Assembly: GCA_964036045.1 (NCBI GenBank)
Contig: OZ038380.1
Location: 120,375,199 to 120,439,198 of the forward strand
Reading direction: 5' to 3'
DNA: 64,000 nt
From: Eutreptiella sp. 'Long Island Sound 2002'
Taxonomy: Eukaryota; Euglenozoa; Euglenophyceae; Eutreptiales; Eutreptiaceae
Shown here: one piece after another, positions 9,546 through 20,671 of the stretch
Layout: each line of letters starts with the position of its first letter
Position numbering within the stretch: the stretch's first letter is position 1
Position numbers and translations under genes: made by a program
The notes under the pieces: generated by a model
Databases searched by the model: none
The model's input: the letters and a program-made list of their open reading frames with translations, nothing else
What the model was told of the DNA's origin: nothing

Positions 9546-12500
9546 GGCCGGGCAGGGACAGAGGCGGGGAGAGCTAGGGGCAGGGGGCCATGGGCATGCG
9601 GAGGGACGGGCAGATGGGATGCGGGGAGGCGGACGCAGGGGGTCGGCGGAGGTAGAGGAGGGTGAGGAGGGGATGTGACGGACAGGAGGAGGGGAGCGGA
9701 GGGGTGCAGGAGCGCGGAGGAGGACAGGGACACGGCTGACAGTGGAGTGTGGTGATGGAGGACGCGGACGAGAACCCCAAGCGGAGAGCACAGGACCAGC
9801 GGCGGGGGAGAGGGGAGAAGGGGCGGCGGAGTACGGGGGCGCAAGCGAGTGCGGAGGAGGCAACCGGGCAGTGGAAAACGCGACATATCGTGGGTACGGC
9901 GAACAGAGTGGGGCAGAAAGGGCAATCGACGGGAAGCAGTATAATGGTACGGTGACGGAGCGGAGCGCAAGGTCGTGACAGGCGAGAACGGCCGGTGAAG
10001 GCGTGGAGCAGCGCGGCGCCAGGGCACGGACTTGCAGCTCTCTGCGTGACAGGAAGGTGCTGCGTTCAAAACAATGAGCTAACGTGCGCCATGCTCAGAC
10101 GGGTTGACCTCGCCAGGCCTTGGTGGCCGGACTCCACAATGCAACTGCAGCGGCGGGAATTCGGCAAGCGTCTCCAGCACATGGAGGGTCCAGGGCCACA
10201 GACCAGACCACAGATACACCCACCCCCCACCTACTCTGTCAGGCCACCTTGTATGCACCAGCGCACACACAGACTGCACATGCAGCCGCCAAGGCGCTGC
10301 CCACACCCCCCTCCTGTGTGGCTGTATGTTGACCTCCAAAAAAAGCCAGTACCCACTGGGGTTCTTTAATCCCAAGGACCTAAAAAACCCAGGGCCGGTG
10401 GCAGCGGCCCACAAGGGTGACTCTGACCGCCCCACCCCGCACGACCGGGTGACCCGGAAACACAGGTGTGTGGCCAGCGCAAGCGAGCATGCCAGTGCGA
10501 AGAAGGAGCCAAAGTGGGACACATCAAACGCTACGCCCCAACCTCAGTCCGAAGGCGACAATGCCCTGAACCCTGTAGAAGCAGCCCGACTCATACCCCA
10601 TCCAGGGACGAGGGAAGGGACGAACTGCGAAGCACTGTCTGCGTGACACGGACAAGCATGGAACTGAGTAGGCGATGAGGGTCGTGAGGCAGGCGCGGCT
10701 GGAGCACAGTGGCGGGTACACACCTGACCAATTGAGCCCCCCCCCCCACACAGGGCGCCAGACAGCCAGGAAGGGGTGAGAGACGGGGACCGAGGGAGCA
10801 CCCAGGGGAAAGGGTAGGGGCGAGAGGGAGGGGCAGGGGTAGGGCACACGAGTGGCACACACGAGTGACAGCGATGCACGGACAGGAAGGGCAGACGTGC
10901 AGGCAGGGTCGACTGCGAGAAATAGAATGGGAGGGGAGACAGGCGAGAGAGGGGGCGCAGGGCAGCAGGACCAGGGTAACACGAGGAAGGGCAGAGGTCA
11001 CACGCAGGGGCGCGCGGGAGCAGCAAGGAGCGCGAGCACAAAAAAAAAAAAAACAGGAGGACGGGCGGACGCACAGGAAGGGCCCAAGGAGGGGGCAGGG
11101 CGCGGGAGGTGGGGTGCACAGGGGGCCAACGAGGGCGCAAAGGAACACAATGTCTCTCTCAGAGAAGCACCATGCCGTTGACCCGCATAGAGCCGTACCG
11201 GCCGCCCCGCCCGACCATCAGGGAACTGATGGAGGGGCGGCCGGCGGGAGAGGACGACGGGGGAGCCCCCCGAAGGGGTGTCTGGAGAGGCCGCCCAGGT
11301 CGGCCTACAGGTCAGAAGACAGGGTGGAGGCCCTGAGGCACGTGAGGGCGCGCGAGAAACAGCCTTGGCGCTGAGACGACCAGCGGCGAGCACACGGAGC
11401 AGGGGAACAACACTAAGAGGGCGGGCAGGAGACAGAGGGGAGGGGGGGGTAGAGAGGGGAGAGAGCGGATACTTGTACAGCAGCGCGGGCTGAATCGCTG
11501 GGTCGCCCGGCATGGCCGGGGACCGCCAGGGGCTACGCCACAGGATGGCGGAGGGACTAGACGTGGGGACCAAACAGAAACGTGATGGTGATGCAGTAAT
11601 GTTGTGCGTGATGCAGGGAGGAGGGAACCAAGCGGGAAAAAAAAAGGCAAAAAAAAAAAAAGAAAAAGAAAAAGGGGGGGGGGGAAACAAACGCGGACAA
11701 CACCACAAGGAGGCGGGACAGAGAAGGACGAGTGCCTAGGGCCACGAGACAGCCACAGGTGACTAGGACAGCTAGGGAGACGGCACAGGAGGGAGGGGCG
11801 GGGGAGGGAGGGGAGCGACCCGTGCTAGGCGCACGAAACGGTCCCCGGATGGAGAAGCATCCAGTGGGCCCGCGCCACAGGGTTGCTGGCGGCCCGTTTG
11901 GGTATAAACACGGGATGAGGGATGGGATGGGGCCGCAACACAGCCCGGGGGATTAGGCCAGGGCCGCGGCACAGGGGAAGGGGACGGGGGCGGGAAGGGG
12001 GCTACCCGTGCTAAGCGCACGAAATGGTCCCTGGAAGGAAGAGGCCCCAGTGGGCCAGCGCCACAGGGTAGCAGGCGTCCCGGTGGGGTATAAACACGGG
12101 ATGCAGGGACAAGGGGACGGAGCGGGGAAGGGCGTGTGGCTAGGGCCGCACAGCGTCCCGAAGGGGTAGGGAGTCCATGGGACGCTGGGAACGGGCCGGT
12201 GCCGGGATGAGGCAACGGGGAATGGGACATGGGAAGGGCAGGGAGACCGAAAGCGCCAAGCAACAGCCCCATGGGATTGGGAAACCAGTCGCCATGGAGT
12301 GGTGAACCATGGGCCAACCATGGGGAACCTGGCCACGGGAAGTCGGGAGAATGCCCTGAACTCCGGGACGGCCGTGAGGTGTCCGCAGGGGTGAGGGTTG
12401 ACCTTGAGATCCCTGGGTCAATGGCCTGAGTACACGTAGGTTCACGCGTGAGCGGGACCAGGTTGAACGTGGAAAGGGTCGCCCCCTGGCCTCCAGCCGT

Positions 12501-12890
12501 GGATGGACGAAAACCAAGTGCATCCGGGAGCCGAGTGGGTACTCCAGCCCGTGAGGGATGGGGAGTGGTGGAATGTGGTTGACAGAGAGAAATGCTCCGC
12601 TGTCGGCGAGGGCTATCCACAGGAAACCGGCCTGCAGGCGCCCAATAGGCTGTGCTAGGGGTGGAAGGCCGGGGGATCCTTCAAAGGGTGACCGGAAGGA
12701 GCTGAAACCGTGAAGGCAGCGACTGAAGGGAGCCTACCACCGGTCATGCCCCAAGGGAACCTCATTGAAGTTCTCGGCCGTGAGGTGAGACAGGGGTCGC
12801 CAGGGGAACTGATGGTGGAGAGCACTCCTTCCCGCCAGAGGCGCCCACCATGTAAAACAAACAAGGAGGAGTCAGATGAGGCTGCGGACG
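9546..12890. other. G-rich, strand-skewed low-complexity block
   Basis: The plus strand is very rich in G and A (GGGGA, AGGGG runs) with tracts such as poly-A at 11,040-11,054 and mixed poly-A/poly-G at 11,638-11,684. Many overlapping open frames exist on both strands, as expected from the base composition, but none shows domain motifs. At 11,819-11,915 and 12,003-12,100 a roughly 100-bp segment is repeated with a spacing of about 185 bp. Both copies end in GTATAAACACGGGATG, which contains a TATA-like element. I see nothing I can name as a gene. Confidence 0.5.
11819..12105 (+). repeat. Tandem pair with TATA-like sequence
   Basis: Two copies of CCCGTGCTARGCGCACGAAA followed by a CAGTGGGCC-rich segment and GTATAAACACGGGATG start at about 11,819 and 12,003. 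The inner GTGCTAAGCGCAC is an imperfect palindrome. The function is unknown. Confidence 0.45.
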
Positions 12891-12897
12891 CAGCCGC

Positions 12898-12923
12898 CCT
12901 TACTTACTTACTTACTTACCTAC
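12898..12923 (+). repeat. (CTTA)n/(CCTA)n microsatellite
   Basis: Several TTAC/CTTA repeats ending in CCTACA abut the left end of element D copy 1. The same kind of tetranucleotide run precedes copy 2 at 16,027 and terminates the SINE-like family elsewhere in the window. Confidence 0.7.
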
Positions 12924-13050
12924 ATACTTTCAGACTTTGTTGCAAGTCACATTGTATCGACGAACCAGCACTGAAAGTATATGACGGGTAGACTTCCCAT
13001 TTTCCGTAAAACACATGAACGCTACCCTACAAATAAAAAAAACTGACATC

Positions 13051-13078
13051 CGGAGTGCGCGAGGGCTCGCGCACTCCG
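13051..13078 (+). repeat. Palindromic hairpin P1
   Basis: Arms CGGAGTGCGCGAG and CTCGCGCACTCCG are perfect reverse complements (13 bp) around two G residues. It lies upstream of the coding region of element D copy 1. Confidence 0.85.
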
Positions 13079-13716
13079 ATCACGCAATGTAACGTTTTAC
13101 GGGCTAGTTACGCCTCCTAAGACTGCAGGTGCAGTACCATACTGACAAGCACATTTGTCTTTTCTGGTGTATGTGTGTGTAGACACAGCGTTGGTGACGT
13201 AAGAAACGGTGCAGATCATTGTCCAACCGAAATATTCATTGCAAGAGGCCTCGCGAACTCAAACCACACAAGGAAATGAAAAACCGAGCAGGTGGGGCTA
13301 CGCCGGCATTTACATTCTCTCTCAAGGCTACCGGATCAGTTACCTCTCATCGTAATGTCCAATGTAATCATGGGGGGCAGGGGAATGATATTCTCTTTTC
13401 CAACAGCCACTCAACGGCAGCCGTGTTTGGTTTTAAGGGCGGCCTTAGCGTTCGCTTCTGGAAGGATAGGGGTCTTTTGTTTAACTTGGATTAAGGAAGA
13501 AAATGGAATAGAAGATTGTGGTTGGGAAAACCGTTTTCGGTTAATGGCAACAGAGCGCAAGCCAACACCAAACATAAATGGTCACGGCATTGTGCGCACT
13601 AGTAATGACAACAGGAAAAGGCGGGATGTCTCCAAACACGCTGTTTCCAAGTAACGCTGTGTGAAACGTGAATTAATATATGCGCGCAAATTTAATCTAA
13701 CACAGAAACACACAGA

Positions 13717-14566
13717 ATGCCGCTTCGCGCCAGAAAATCAATAACGCATCCAATGATTGCAGAAGTCAGCAGAGGAGCAGCAGCATTATGAGAGGCATGC
13801 GCTGCAGAACCAGCATACCAAACAGCGGATGACTTATGGACCAGACTGAAACGAAACAGCCTGGCGGCACAACCGGTGTTAACATTTGCTGAACGACTCA
13901 GGTACCACAAAAGAATGCGACACCATTTATCTGCAACTAGAAGGCAGGACGACAAGCGCTGGATGCACATTTTGCAACAAGAGGGCTGGAACCTGTATCT
14001 GTTTATGTGTCAACCGCCAGTACCAAACAGAAAAAGATGGGGAAACAGGACAAGGTACCTAACACAAACAGAAAGACGAATGAAAGTACGACCTGGGCAA
14101 GCAGACGCTGCCGCTAATACAGTTCACGAACAGGCAGCAGCAGCACTTAAAGGAACGTGGACATTGATGCTTGTATCGTGATGCGTGTTGTGTGTTGACA
14201 ACTGGTACCGGGCACAATACACCGCAAATCCAGACGAAAGTGACTGGTCGCAAAACCGTACTGCAACAGCAGTACTTCAGCTAAACCATAGACGAACGTA
14301 CTTGGCACGACACCCAGCCATTGAGGACCTGGCAGCACGTATAACGACAGTGGCGCGGGCACCGCAACAGCGCAAAAAGAGAAACTGGGAGACCCTGCGT
14401 GACATGGCATATGCAGATCATTATGTACCAGATACCGGAAGTGTTAGGTTACCGTTCAATGTGAGCAGGGATACAACAGCCGTGCAGTCACCGGTGTGGC
14501 GCCTGCTTGCCCTGTCGAAGGAAAAGGTAACCTGCGGTGCCGGTCTGCTAAACTGGTTGCATCTGG
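13717..14566 (+). pseudogene. Element D ORF, copy 1
   Basis: The ATG at 13,717 begins MPLRARKSIT. The frame is broken by a TGA at about 13,787 that copy 2 lacks, then continues with LRYHKRMRHH, WMHILQQEGWNLYLFMCQ and RYLTQTERRMK to a TGA at 14,179-14,181. The same frame then reads DNWYRAQYTANPDESDW, RTYLARHPAIEDLA and RDTTAVQSPVW. The downstream TGA is shared with copy 2. The protein is basic and Trp/Tyr-rich. I do not recognise the family. AAG|GTAACC near 14,525 could be a splice donor. Confidence 0.45.
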
Positions 14567-14628
14567 GCTTTTCAGGCATTTTGCTCCCAAGTGTTCTGAA
14601 AGTGGATGTTTTTTTTTCCGGTTCTCTC

Positions 14629-14650
14629 AGTGCGCGGGGCCTCGCGCACT
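14629..14650 (+). repeat. Palindromic hairpin P2
   Basis: AGTGCGCGGGG faces CCTCGCGCACT. The single non-complementary position would be a G-U pair in plus-strand RNA. It lies about 100 bases after the possible donor AAG|GTAACC of element D copy 1. Confidence 0.8.
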
Positions 14651-14732
14651 CGAGTTATTGGTATCAGAGTTCGCTACCGAACCATAAAAAATGTAATGAC
14701 TGGAAAGTGTGGAAGTACACAGTCTTCAGACC

Positions 14733-14880
14733 ACCATGAGAGAGGACCACACATGACCTCACCACGCCCCACCATGAGGGGAGCCACACACCAACGCAGC
14801 ACGCCCCACAATGAGGGGGGCCACACACCACCACACCAAACCCCACCATGAGGGGGGCCACACACCACCACAGCTTCCCC
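14733..14880 (+). repeat. Minisatellite CCCCACCATGAGGGGGCCACAC-like
   Basis: About four imperfect units of roughly 38 bp, each with CCACCATGAGGG and CCACACACCA, mark the junction between element D copy 1 and the following repeat. Confidence 0.65.
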
Positions 14881-14939
14881 ACCATGGGAAGGTCCCTGCA
14901 CCAGCACACAAACGCAACCAACCACCAATGGACACCATG

Positions 14940-16030
14940 GCCAAACACACGACACCAAGACTAGCCGACCATTAGGCGGCGTAGACGATGCCACAGGAAC
15001 AAGACCGGCCATGCATAACGCTGGCGACAACAGGACAACCAAAGGACGACGAGTCAACAGCCAGACAAAATGCGAGCAACAGCGCAACCCCTGATAAGCC
15101 GACCGCGTGTGGCTGGGACGATGGTGAACCAAAAGAACGCGCCGGCCACGTCCCGGTCAGAGCACAACAAACCCCACATCCGACATGCCGGCCACGGCAA
15201 GAACCAGACAACAACAACTTACCACAACAGGCTGCGCACACCGGAGCCTCCGCACGAAGAAACCAACTGGGAACATGTCGTCTACACAACAGCTCGGGAC
15301 GCATGAGCACCGGCAGAAGCGGAAAGGACCTAGCGACGAACAAGCCGACCATAAGGCGGCTAACACAACCATGGACCAAACAGACCGCTGCCAAACAAGT
15401 TCCCGACCATAAACAGACCACAGGAAGCCGGCCAACACCGAACCAGCCAAGCATGCAAGAGTTGACACGGGAATGGCGCCCCGTGGGTTGGCAACACCAT
15501 GGTGCGCCACGCCCGCCGACGACCATATATCCAGGGACACAACAGAACACCGCCACCCTACCATTATGCAACCGACAAACCAACAGCAACGAACTACTAC
15601 GAACCACCGGCCCCCCAGGAGAGCACGAGCTCGACCGATTCGGGAGGCGTGAGTACGCAGCACGGCATGCGAGTCCCTTGGTACGTGCTTCTTCAAGTTG
15701 TCTCAAGCCTACTGAAAACCAACCCAGGTGGGGGTGCATGCAGGACAAGGACTCTGGCCCGCCCCCTGGCCCCTGGGCCCCCGAATCCGGAGGTTGATGA
15801 GGAGGTGCGATGGGACGCGGTCCCAGGTATCATCCGCCCAAAGGAGAGGAATGTGAGACCTTGGTCCAACATCGGTTACCTCTCTGGGCAGAACCCGATG
15901 GAGGGTACCGCGCCCTTCCCCCATATGGGTGAGCCGCTTCGTGGGGGCACGTGAACTAGGGCCGTCGATGGGTGAGTCAAAGCCCCTTGGTAAGACCACC
16001 TTGGGGGGCAACCCCAGTCGTGACAAGACC
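14940..16030 (+). repeat. Long dispersed repeat with (ACCT)n terminus, plus orientation
   Basis: This segment is the reverse-complement relative of 45,838-47,400. Shared landmarks include the run around CCCCTTGGTAAGACC, CTCTGGGCAGAACCC and AACCAACCCAGGT. Its right end is ACCTACCTAC, directly followed by element D copy 2. Frames such as 14,988-15,797 are open but their translations do not match those of the inverted copy, so I do not call a gene. It may be a non-autonomous retroelement related to the short SINE-like insert at 20,410. Confidence 0.55.
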
Positions 16031-16164
16031 TACCTACATACTTTCAGACTTTGTTGAAAGTCACATTGTATTGACGAACCAGCACTGAAAGTATATGACG
16101 GGTAGACTTCCGATTTTTAGTAAAACACAGGAACGCTACCCTACAAATAAAAAAAACTGACATC

Positions 16165-16192
16165 CGGAGTGTGCGAGGGCTCGCGCACTCCG
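16165..16192 (+). repeat. Palindromic hairpin P3
   Basis: CGGAGTGTGCGAG faces CTCGCGCACTCCG. The one mismatch relative to P1 is a U-G pair in plus-strand RNA. It occupies the same position in element D copy 2 as P1 does in copy 1. Confidence 0.85.
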
Positions 16193-16831
16193 ATCACGCA
16201 ATGTAACGTTTTACGGGCTAGTTACGCCTCGTAAGACTGCAGGTGCAGTACCATACTGACAAGCACATTTGTTTTTTCTGGTGTATGTGTGTGTAGACAC
16301 AGCGTTGGTGACGTAACAAACGGTGCACAACATTGTCCAACCGAAATAATCATTGCAAGAGGCTTCGCGAACTCAAACCACACAAGGAAATGAAAAACCG
16401 AGCAGGTGGGGCTACGCCGGCATTTACATTCTCTCTCAAAGCTACCGGATCAGTTACCTCTCATTGTAATGTCCGATGTAAACATGGAGGGCAGGGGAAT
16501 GATATTATTTTTTCCAACAGCCACTCAACGGCAGCTGTGTTTGGTTTTGAAGGGCGGCCTTAGCGTTCGCTTCTCGAAGGATAGGGGTATTTTGTTCAAC
16601 TTGGATTAAGGAAGAAAATGGAATAGAAGATTGTGGTTGGCTAAGCCGTTTTCAGTTAATGGCAAGGGAGCGCAAGCCAACACCATACATAAATGGTCAC
16701 GGCAGTGTGCGCAGTAGTAATGACAACAGGAAAAGGCCAGATGTTTCCAAACACGCTGTTTCCAAGTAACGCTGTGTGAAACGTGAATTAATATATGCGC
16801 GCAAATTTAATCTAACACAGAAACACACAGA

Positions 16832-17734
16832 ATGCCGCTTCGCGCCAGAAAATCAATAACCAATGCAATGATTGCAGAAGTCAGCAGAGGAGCAGCAGCA
16901 TTAAGAGAGGCATGCGCTGCAGAACCAGCATACCAGACAGCGGATGACTTGTGGACCAGACTGAAACGAAACAGCCTGGCGGCACAACCGGTGTTAACAT
17001 TTACACAACGACTCAGGTACCACAAAAGAATGCGACACCATTTTTCTGCAACTAGAAGGCAGGAGGACAAGCGCTGGATGCACATTTTGCAACAAGAGGG
17101 CTGGAACCTGTATCTGTTTATGTGTCAACCGCCAGTACCAAACAGAAAAAGATGGGGAAACAGGACAAGGTACCTAACACAAACAGAAATACGAATGAAA
17201 GTACGACCTGGGCAAGCAGACGCTGCCGCTAATACAGTTGACGAACAGGCAGCAGCAGGACTTAAAGCAATGTGGACATTGATGCTTGTATCGTGATGCG
17301 TGCTGTGCAGAGACAACTGGTACCGGGCACAATACACCGCAAATCCGGACGAAAGTGACTGGTCGCAAAACCGTACTGCAACAGCAGTACTTCAGCTAAA
17401 CCATAGACGAACGTACTTGGCACGACACCCAGCCATTGAGGACCTGGCAGCACGTATAACGACAGTGGCGCGGGCACTGCAACAGCGCAAAAAGAGAAAC
17501 TGGGAGACCCTGCGTGACATGGCATATGCAGATCATTATGTACCAGATACCGGAAGTGTTAGGTTACCGTTCGATGTGAGCAGGGATACAACAGCTGTGC
17601 AGTCACCGGTGTGGCGCCCGTTTGCCCTGTCGAAGGAAAAGGTAACCTGCGGTGTCCGTCTGCTAAACTGGTTGCATTTGGCGAAGGACACAGCACAACA
17701 GACACACAGGGGATTGCCGCTGTTGGTTGACTGA
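16832..17734 (+). pseudogene. Element D ORF, copy 2 (internal TGA)
   Basis: From ATG 16,832 the frame is open for 154 codons to a TGA at 17,294-17,296, then open again in the same frame to 17,734 (about 300 codons in all). Readable parts are LRYHKRMRHHFSATRR, WNLYLFMCQPPVPNRKRWG, DNWYRAQYTANPDESDW and NHRRTYLARHPAIEDL. The protein is basic, with many Arg, Trp and Tyr residues. The TGA is present at the same codon in copy 1. It could be an inherited nonsense mutation or a recoded stop; sequence alone does not decide. Near the end copy 2 diverges from copy 1 after WLHL. Function unknown. Confidence 0.5.
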
Positions 17735-18418
17735 AACATACACTACAGGATAGTAAAACTGTTGTATGGGGCGACGAACCAGCGATGGAATGCGCGTGCC
17801 TACCTGCAGTACGTACCTATAGTCTACATGGTATGGCACGCCTAGACGTTTGTTGTTACACACACTTTTCGGTTGGTTCGGCCTATTCAAACTTACCTAC
17901 AGAAAGCCCTGCTACGCCCTGGTTCAACCACACTATCATACCCAAATCTGATAGTTATGGACAAAACTATTGCTGCGCTGATGCTTGCGACCCCCCGGAT
18001 ACTATGCGCGTATCATGGCAAGGCACCCGCTGCAACTGCAATCAGTGGTGGTGATGCAGCGCATGCCAACCGGGCGGCAGAGGCAAACACAGTGTTGTTT
18101 TTGTTGTCAGAATGGTGCCCATTATTTTTCTACTTGGGTCACCTGTTCCAAGAGTGCAACTTGGCGGGAAAAAATAATGATACAGGGTCGCGGGCCCAGG
18201 AGGTGTTGCAGTTGAGTTTGTGTCTGTTGCGGAGGTTGCGATGCGGACAGTGTGACACCTTTTTGCACTGAACGGCGCCTTTTGTTGCTGGCCAGGCCGC
18301 GGACAGTGTGACACTGTTTTGAAGTATGAACGCACCATCATGTGCACATTGCTGTACAGTAGCAAGTTGAATCAGTACATTCCCGTGCCAGGCACACTCA
18401 GAGGAGTGTGGTGAGGAG
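17735..18418. other. Interior of element D without clear frame
   Basis: Short frames exist on both strands (for example 17,785-18,054, Cys/Tyr-rich), but none has a recognisable motif or a partner in copy 1. I see no hairpin motif here. Confidence 0.4.
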
Positions 18419-18736
18419 ATGTCGAGCAGGCTGGTGCGTAATAAGGCGAAGAACACCGGTTCATATACTGTTGAGCAGGTCGAAAAGCATTATTGGTTTC
18501 TACAAGTTGGTCCAGGTGGCAGACGCGTCGGTGTGCAAAATGTTTTCATAATCGTGGTACACAGAATGCGACAACGACTAGCAAGATTTCTGCCAGCGGA
18601 CCGCATCTGCATGACCCACGTGGAATGGGAGCCGGGTCAGCACTGTTGCAACTTCCCTGACGAGGAGGTTACCGAGATTCCCACTTACTCGCTACTTGGT
18701 CATAGCGTGCTGAATGCCCTCATTGACCAAAAGTGA
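18419..18736 (+). CDS. Unidentified 105-residue ORF in element D
   Basis: ATG at 18,419, TGA at 18,734. The product begins MSSRLVRNKAKN and contains VEQVEKHYWFLQ, HRMRQRLARFLPADR and a Cys/His pair in EPGQHCCNFPDEE. The start lies just after GTGTGGTGAGGAG. It may be the first exon of a longer gene or independent. No family recognised. Confidence 0.4.
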   Translation: MSSRLVRNKAKNTGSYTVEQVEKHYWFLQVGPGGRRVGVQNVFIIVVHRMRQRLARFLPADRICMTHVEWEPGQHCCNFPDEEVTEIPTYSLLGHSVLNALIDQK

Positions 18737-18861
18737 AACCCCACAAACCAACTGGGACCGACACTGGATGCTGTTGTGGGGACGAGTACAGATATGGATG
18801 CCGACAGACAGGAAGCAGCAAGGCGCAACGTGCGCCAACGAGTGCAGTAACTGACACCCGC

Positions 18862-18883
18862 AGTGCGCGAGGCCTCGTGCACT
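18862..18883 (+). repeat. Palindromic hairpin P4
   Basis: AGTGCGCGAGG faces CCTCGTGCACT, with one G-U pair. It lies about 15 bases after a possible donor CA|GTAACT (about 18,847). A possible acceptor CCCCTTTAG lies near 19,068, so it may be intronic, but frames across this junction do not join cleanly. Confidence 0.75.
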
Positions 18884-19084
18884 AAAGTACATGCGAAGCA
18901 GGTCTGTAATGCGGTCTCACGCACTGAGTAGGTCGCTAAGCGCCGTGGAATTGGTCGCATAATATACCGTTGTGTAACAGATTTGCCAAAATGAGTGGCA
19001 ATATGGCGTTTCAAATGAGTTCGGAGCCCAAATGAACGTGTTCTGTGTCACATCATCTGCCCCCTTTAGGTATTTTACGGCACC

Positions 19085-20417
19085 ATGAGTCATTCAGGGT
19101 CGGCAGAACAGATGCCACCAGACGCAGAGGGAGTGGAGTTATCACCAGGGACCCGCCAAAGGGACGGACCGAGGAGGGGGTGGACGAAGAAGAGGAAAAA
19201 ATGGCCAATATCGGAGATGAAGCGCACAGTTGACATTCAACGGTGGCCCTGGAAGGAGAATGGAAAAGCAAATAAGATAATATTGAATGATTTGAAGATC
19301 GACAAGACCAGGAGCTAGGACAGATACGAGCCATCAACCACGAGGATGTTGTCAAAGACTTGGCGGGATACCAAGTATTGCCGCCACCGGGACCGTTGTG
19401 CCTAACCGCATGCGAGGATAGTGGTTTGACTCGCTGTGTATGTTTGCATATGGTCGACAACATTTTCTCGCCCTGCTGTGCTGTGGTACATGATTTGCAT
19501 TGTAGATGGCTTACTTTACGTTCTGAATGGGCAACATGGGACACAGACCTGCAGGGCGATTCAGAACATGGGGCCAGCAGAGGGCAAAGAGCTGGAGGAC
19601 TGGCAAGACGATTGCTATGTTTACATTCTCAAGTACAAAACGCCTTGGCGGATTGGGGACAAGGTTGCAGGACCACACCCAGCCTGCAGCCAGTCTGTGA
19701 CGTGCATTCCGCTGTCGGAGGCGCCAGACAACATGCTTTTGTATGTTGAGGACCAGAAGCGGGAAAAGGAACCACAAGATTTCGAACAATTCAAAAATGC
19801 TGTTTTCCAAGCTGCCGCACACTGCTCGTTTGTGGCCCCTGAGCAGTTGGAAAGACTAGGGCACACAGTATGTGGTGGTACGTCACACAGTCGCAGTGTG
19901 CGAGGTCTTGCGCACTGTATTTATGTTTTTCCTTCGTAGGAAGCAGCACTGAAGCACGGGAAGGACGTCTCCTCCCTGCTATACTACTGCAACAATGTGA
20001 ACGGTATGAGAAACCTTGAGGGTAAGAGCAGGAAAGAGGACGTCACAAGGAAAGCCTCCAAGAAGCTGGAGGGTCCGCATCTGCCAAGTTTATTGCAGAA
20101 GGTCTGCGCGCATATGAACCGGAAGGATGCGATCATACACAGTACCCAGTCCCAGATTGATGCCTTGATTACGGAACAATCGGTTACCTTTCACCTTGAC
20201 GAGCCGGACAATAAGGATTTTGTCCACCAAACTGCAGGTATGCGTCGGTTTTGCAGCTTCAGTGCGCGAGAGCTTGCACACTCACCCGCCATTTTCTCAC
20301 ATCTACATAGCTGCCGATGCGAAAATTCGAGCAGAAATCGCAGCAATGGGCACGTTGCGACTGAAGATTCGCCTAGAGAACTGGGGTTATTGGGAAGATG
20401 CAAAACGTTCTAAGTAG
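19085..20417 (+). CDS. Spliced element D gene b, unidentified
   Basis: ATG at 19,085 opens MSHSGSAEQMPPD, a charged N-terminus (RRGWTKKRKKW). The main body is the frame through 19,867 (ELEDWQDDCYVYIL, EKEPQDFEQFKNAVF, APEQLERLGHT). An intron 19,868-19,939 (GTATGT...TAG, phase 0) joins it to EAALKHGKDVSSLLYY. A second intron 20,238-20,310 (GTATGC...TAG, phase 1) joins QTA to ADAKIRAEIAAMGTLRLK, ending WEDAKRSK and TAG. Both introns contain the hairpin motif. A further possible 68-bp intron at 19,438-19,505 does not, and reading frames around it do not join, so the 5' part of the model is uncertain. No known domain. Confidence 0.5.
19895..19916 (+). repeat. Palindromic hairpin P5, inside an intron
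   Basis: AGTGTGCGAGG faces TCTTGCGCACT. Three positions depart from Watson-Crick pairing and all three are G-U in plus-strand RNA. It lies 27 bases after the donor and 23 bases before the acceptor of the 72-bp intron 19,868-19,939. Confidence 0.85.
20261..20282 (+). repeat. Palindromic hairpin P6, inside an intron
   Basis: AGTGCGCGAGA faces GCTTGCACACT. There is one G-U pair, one C-A mismatch, and a loop-side mismatch. It lies in the middle of the 73-bp intron 20,238-20,310. Confidence 0.8.
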
Positions 20418-20663
20418 TGATTCCTGTGGCCAAAGTCGAAAATGTGTGCCCCTACCGTTGGACACATGTGGGGAAACCCTCCAACTCAGGACACCTGGAC
20501 CGGGTGGCCGTGACACTGCCTTCCCAAGCACCTGCGGGAGCGGCTTAGTAGGCACCTGACATAGGGCAGTGGGAGGGACAGGATGTCCCCTTGGTAAGAC
20601 CTTCTTCCTGCTTGGTCAAAGAAGGCATCCCGAGGTCCCGAAGATACCTACCTACGTACCTGG
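20410..20663 (+). mobile_element. SINE-like insert with 8-bp target duplication
   Basis: The 254-bp segment is bounded by AAAACGTT at 20,402-20,409 and again at 20,664-20,671, an 8-bp target site duplication. It ends in an ACCT-type run (ACCTACCTACGTACCTGG), and its 3' half contains CCCCTTGGTAAGACC, shared with the long repeat ending at 16,030. Length, tetranucleotide tail and duplication fit a SINE or other non-LTR-mobilised element. I could not identify a clean tRNA-type head. It inserted at the end of gene b of element D: without it the frame would end one codon after GCAAAA at CGT TGA. Confidence 0.65.
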
Positions 20664-20671
20664 AAAACGTT

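Larger units (their letters stand above)
12924..14700 (+). mobile_element. Element D copy 1 (truncated)
   Basis: Positions 12,924-14,565 are repeated in direct orientation at 16,031-17,680 with scattered substitutions. Both copies start with ATACTTTCAG, whose reverse complement CTGAAAGTAT occurs about 45 bp downstream, and both carry the recurring hairpin motif and the same coding region. After 14,565 copy 1 continues briefly with unique sequence and a second hairpin, then stops at a minisatellite. I infer an unknown element family. Superfamily-defining motifs were not found. Confidence 0.6.

Noticed and set aside
8754-9863. 369-codon proline/serine-rich frame on the minus strand
   Set aside because: Open because of strong strand skew; it has no domain words, and the opposite strand gives a more protein-like reading.
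17294-17296. Selenocysteine codon
   Set aside because: No SECIS-like structure was recognised and the following residues do not match a known selenoprotein; reported only as a shared TGA.
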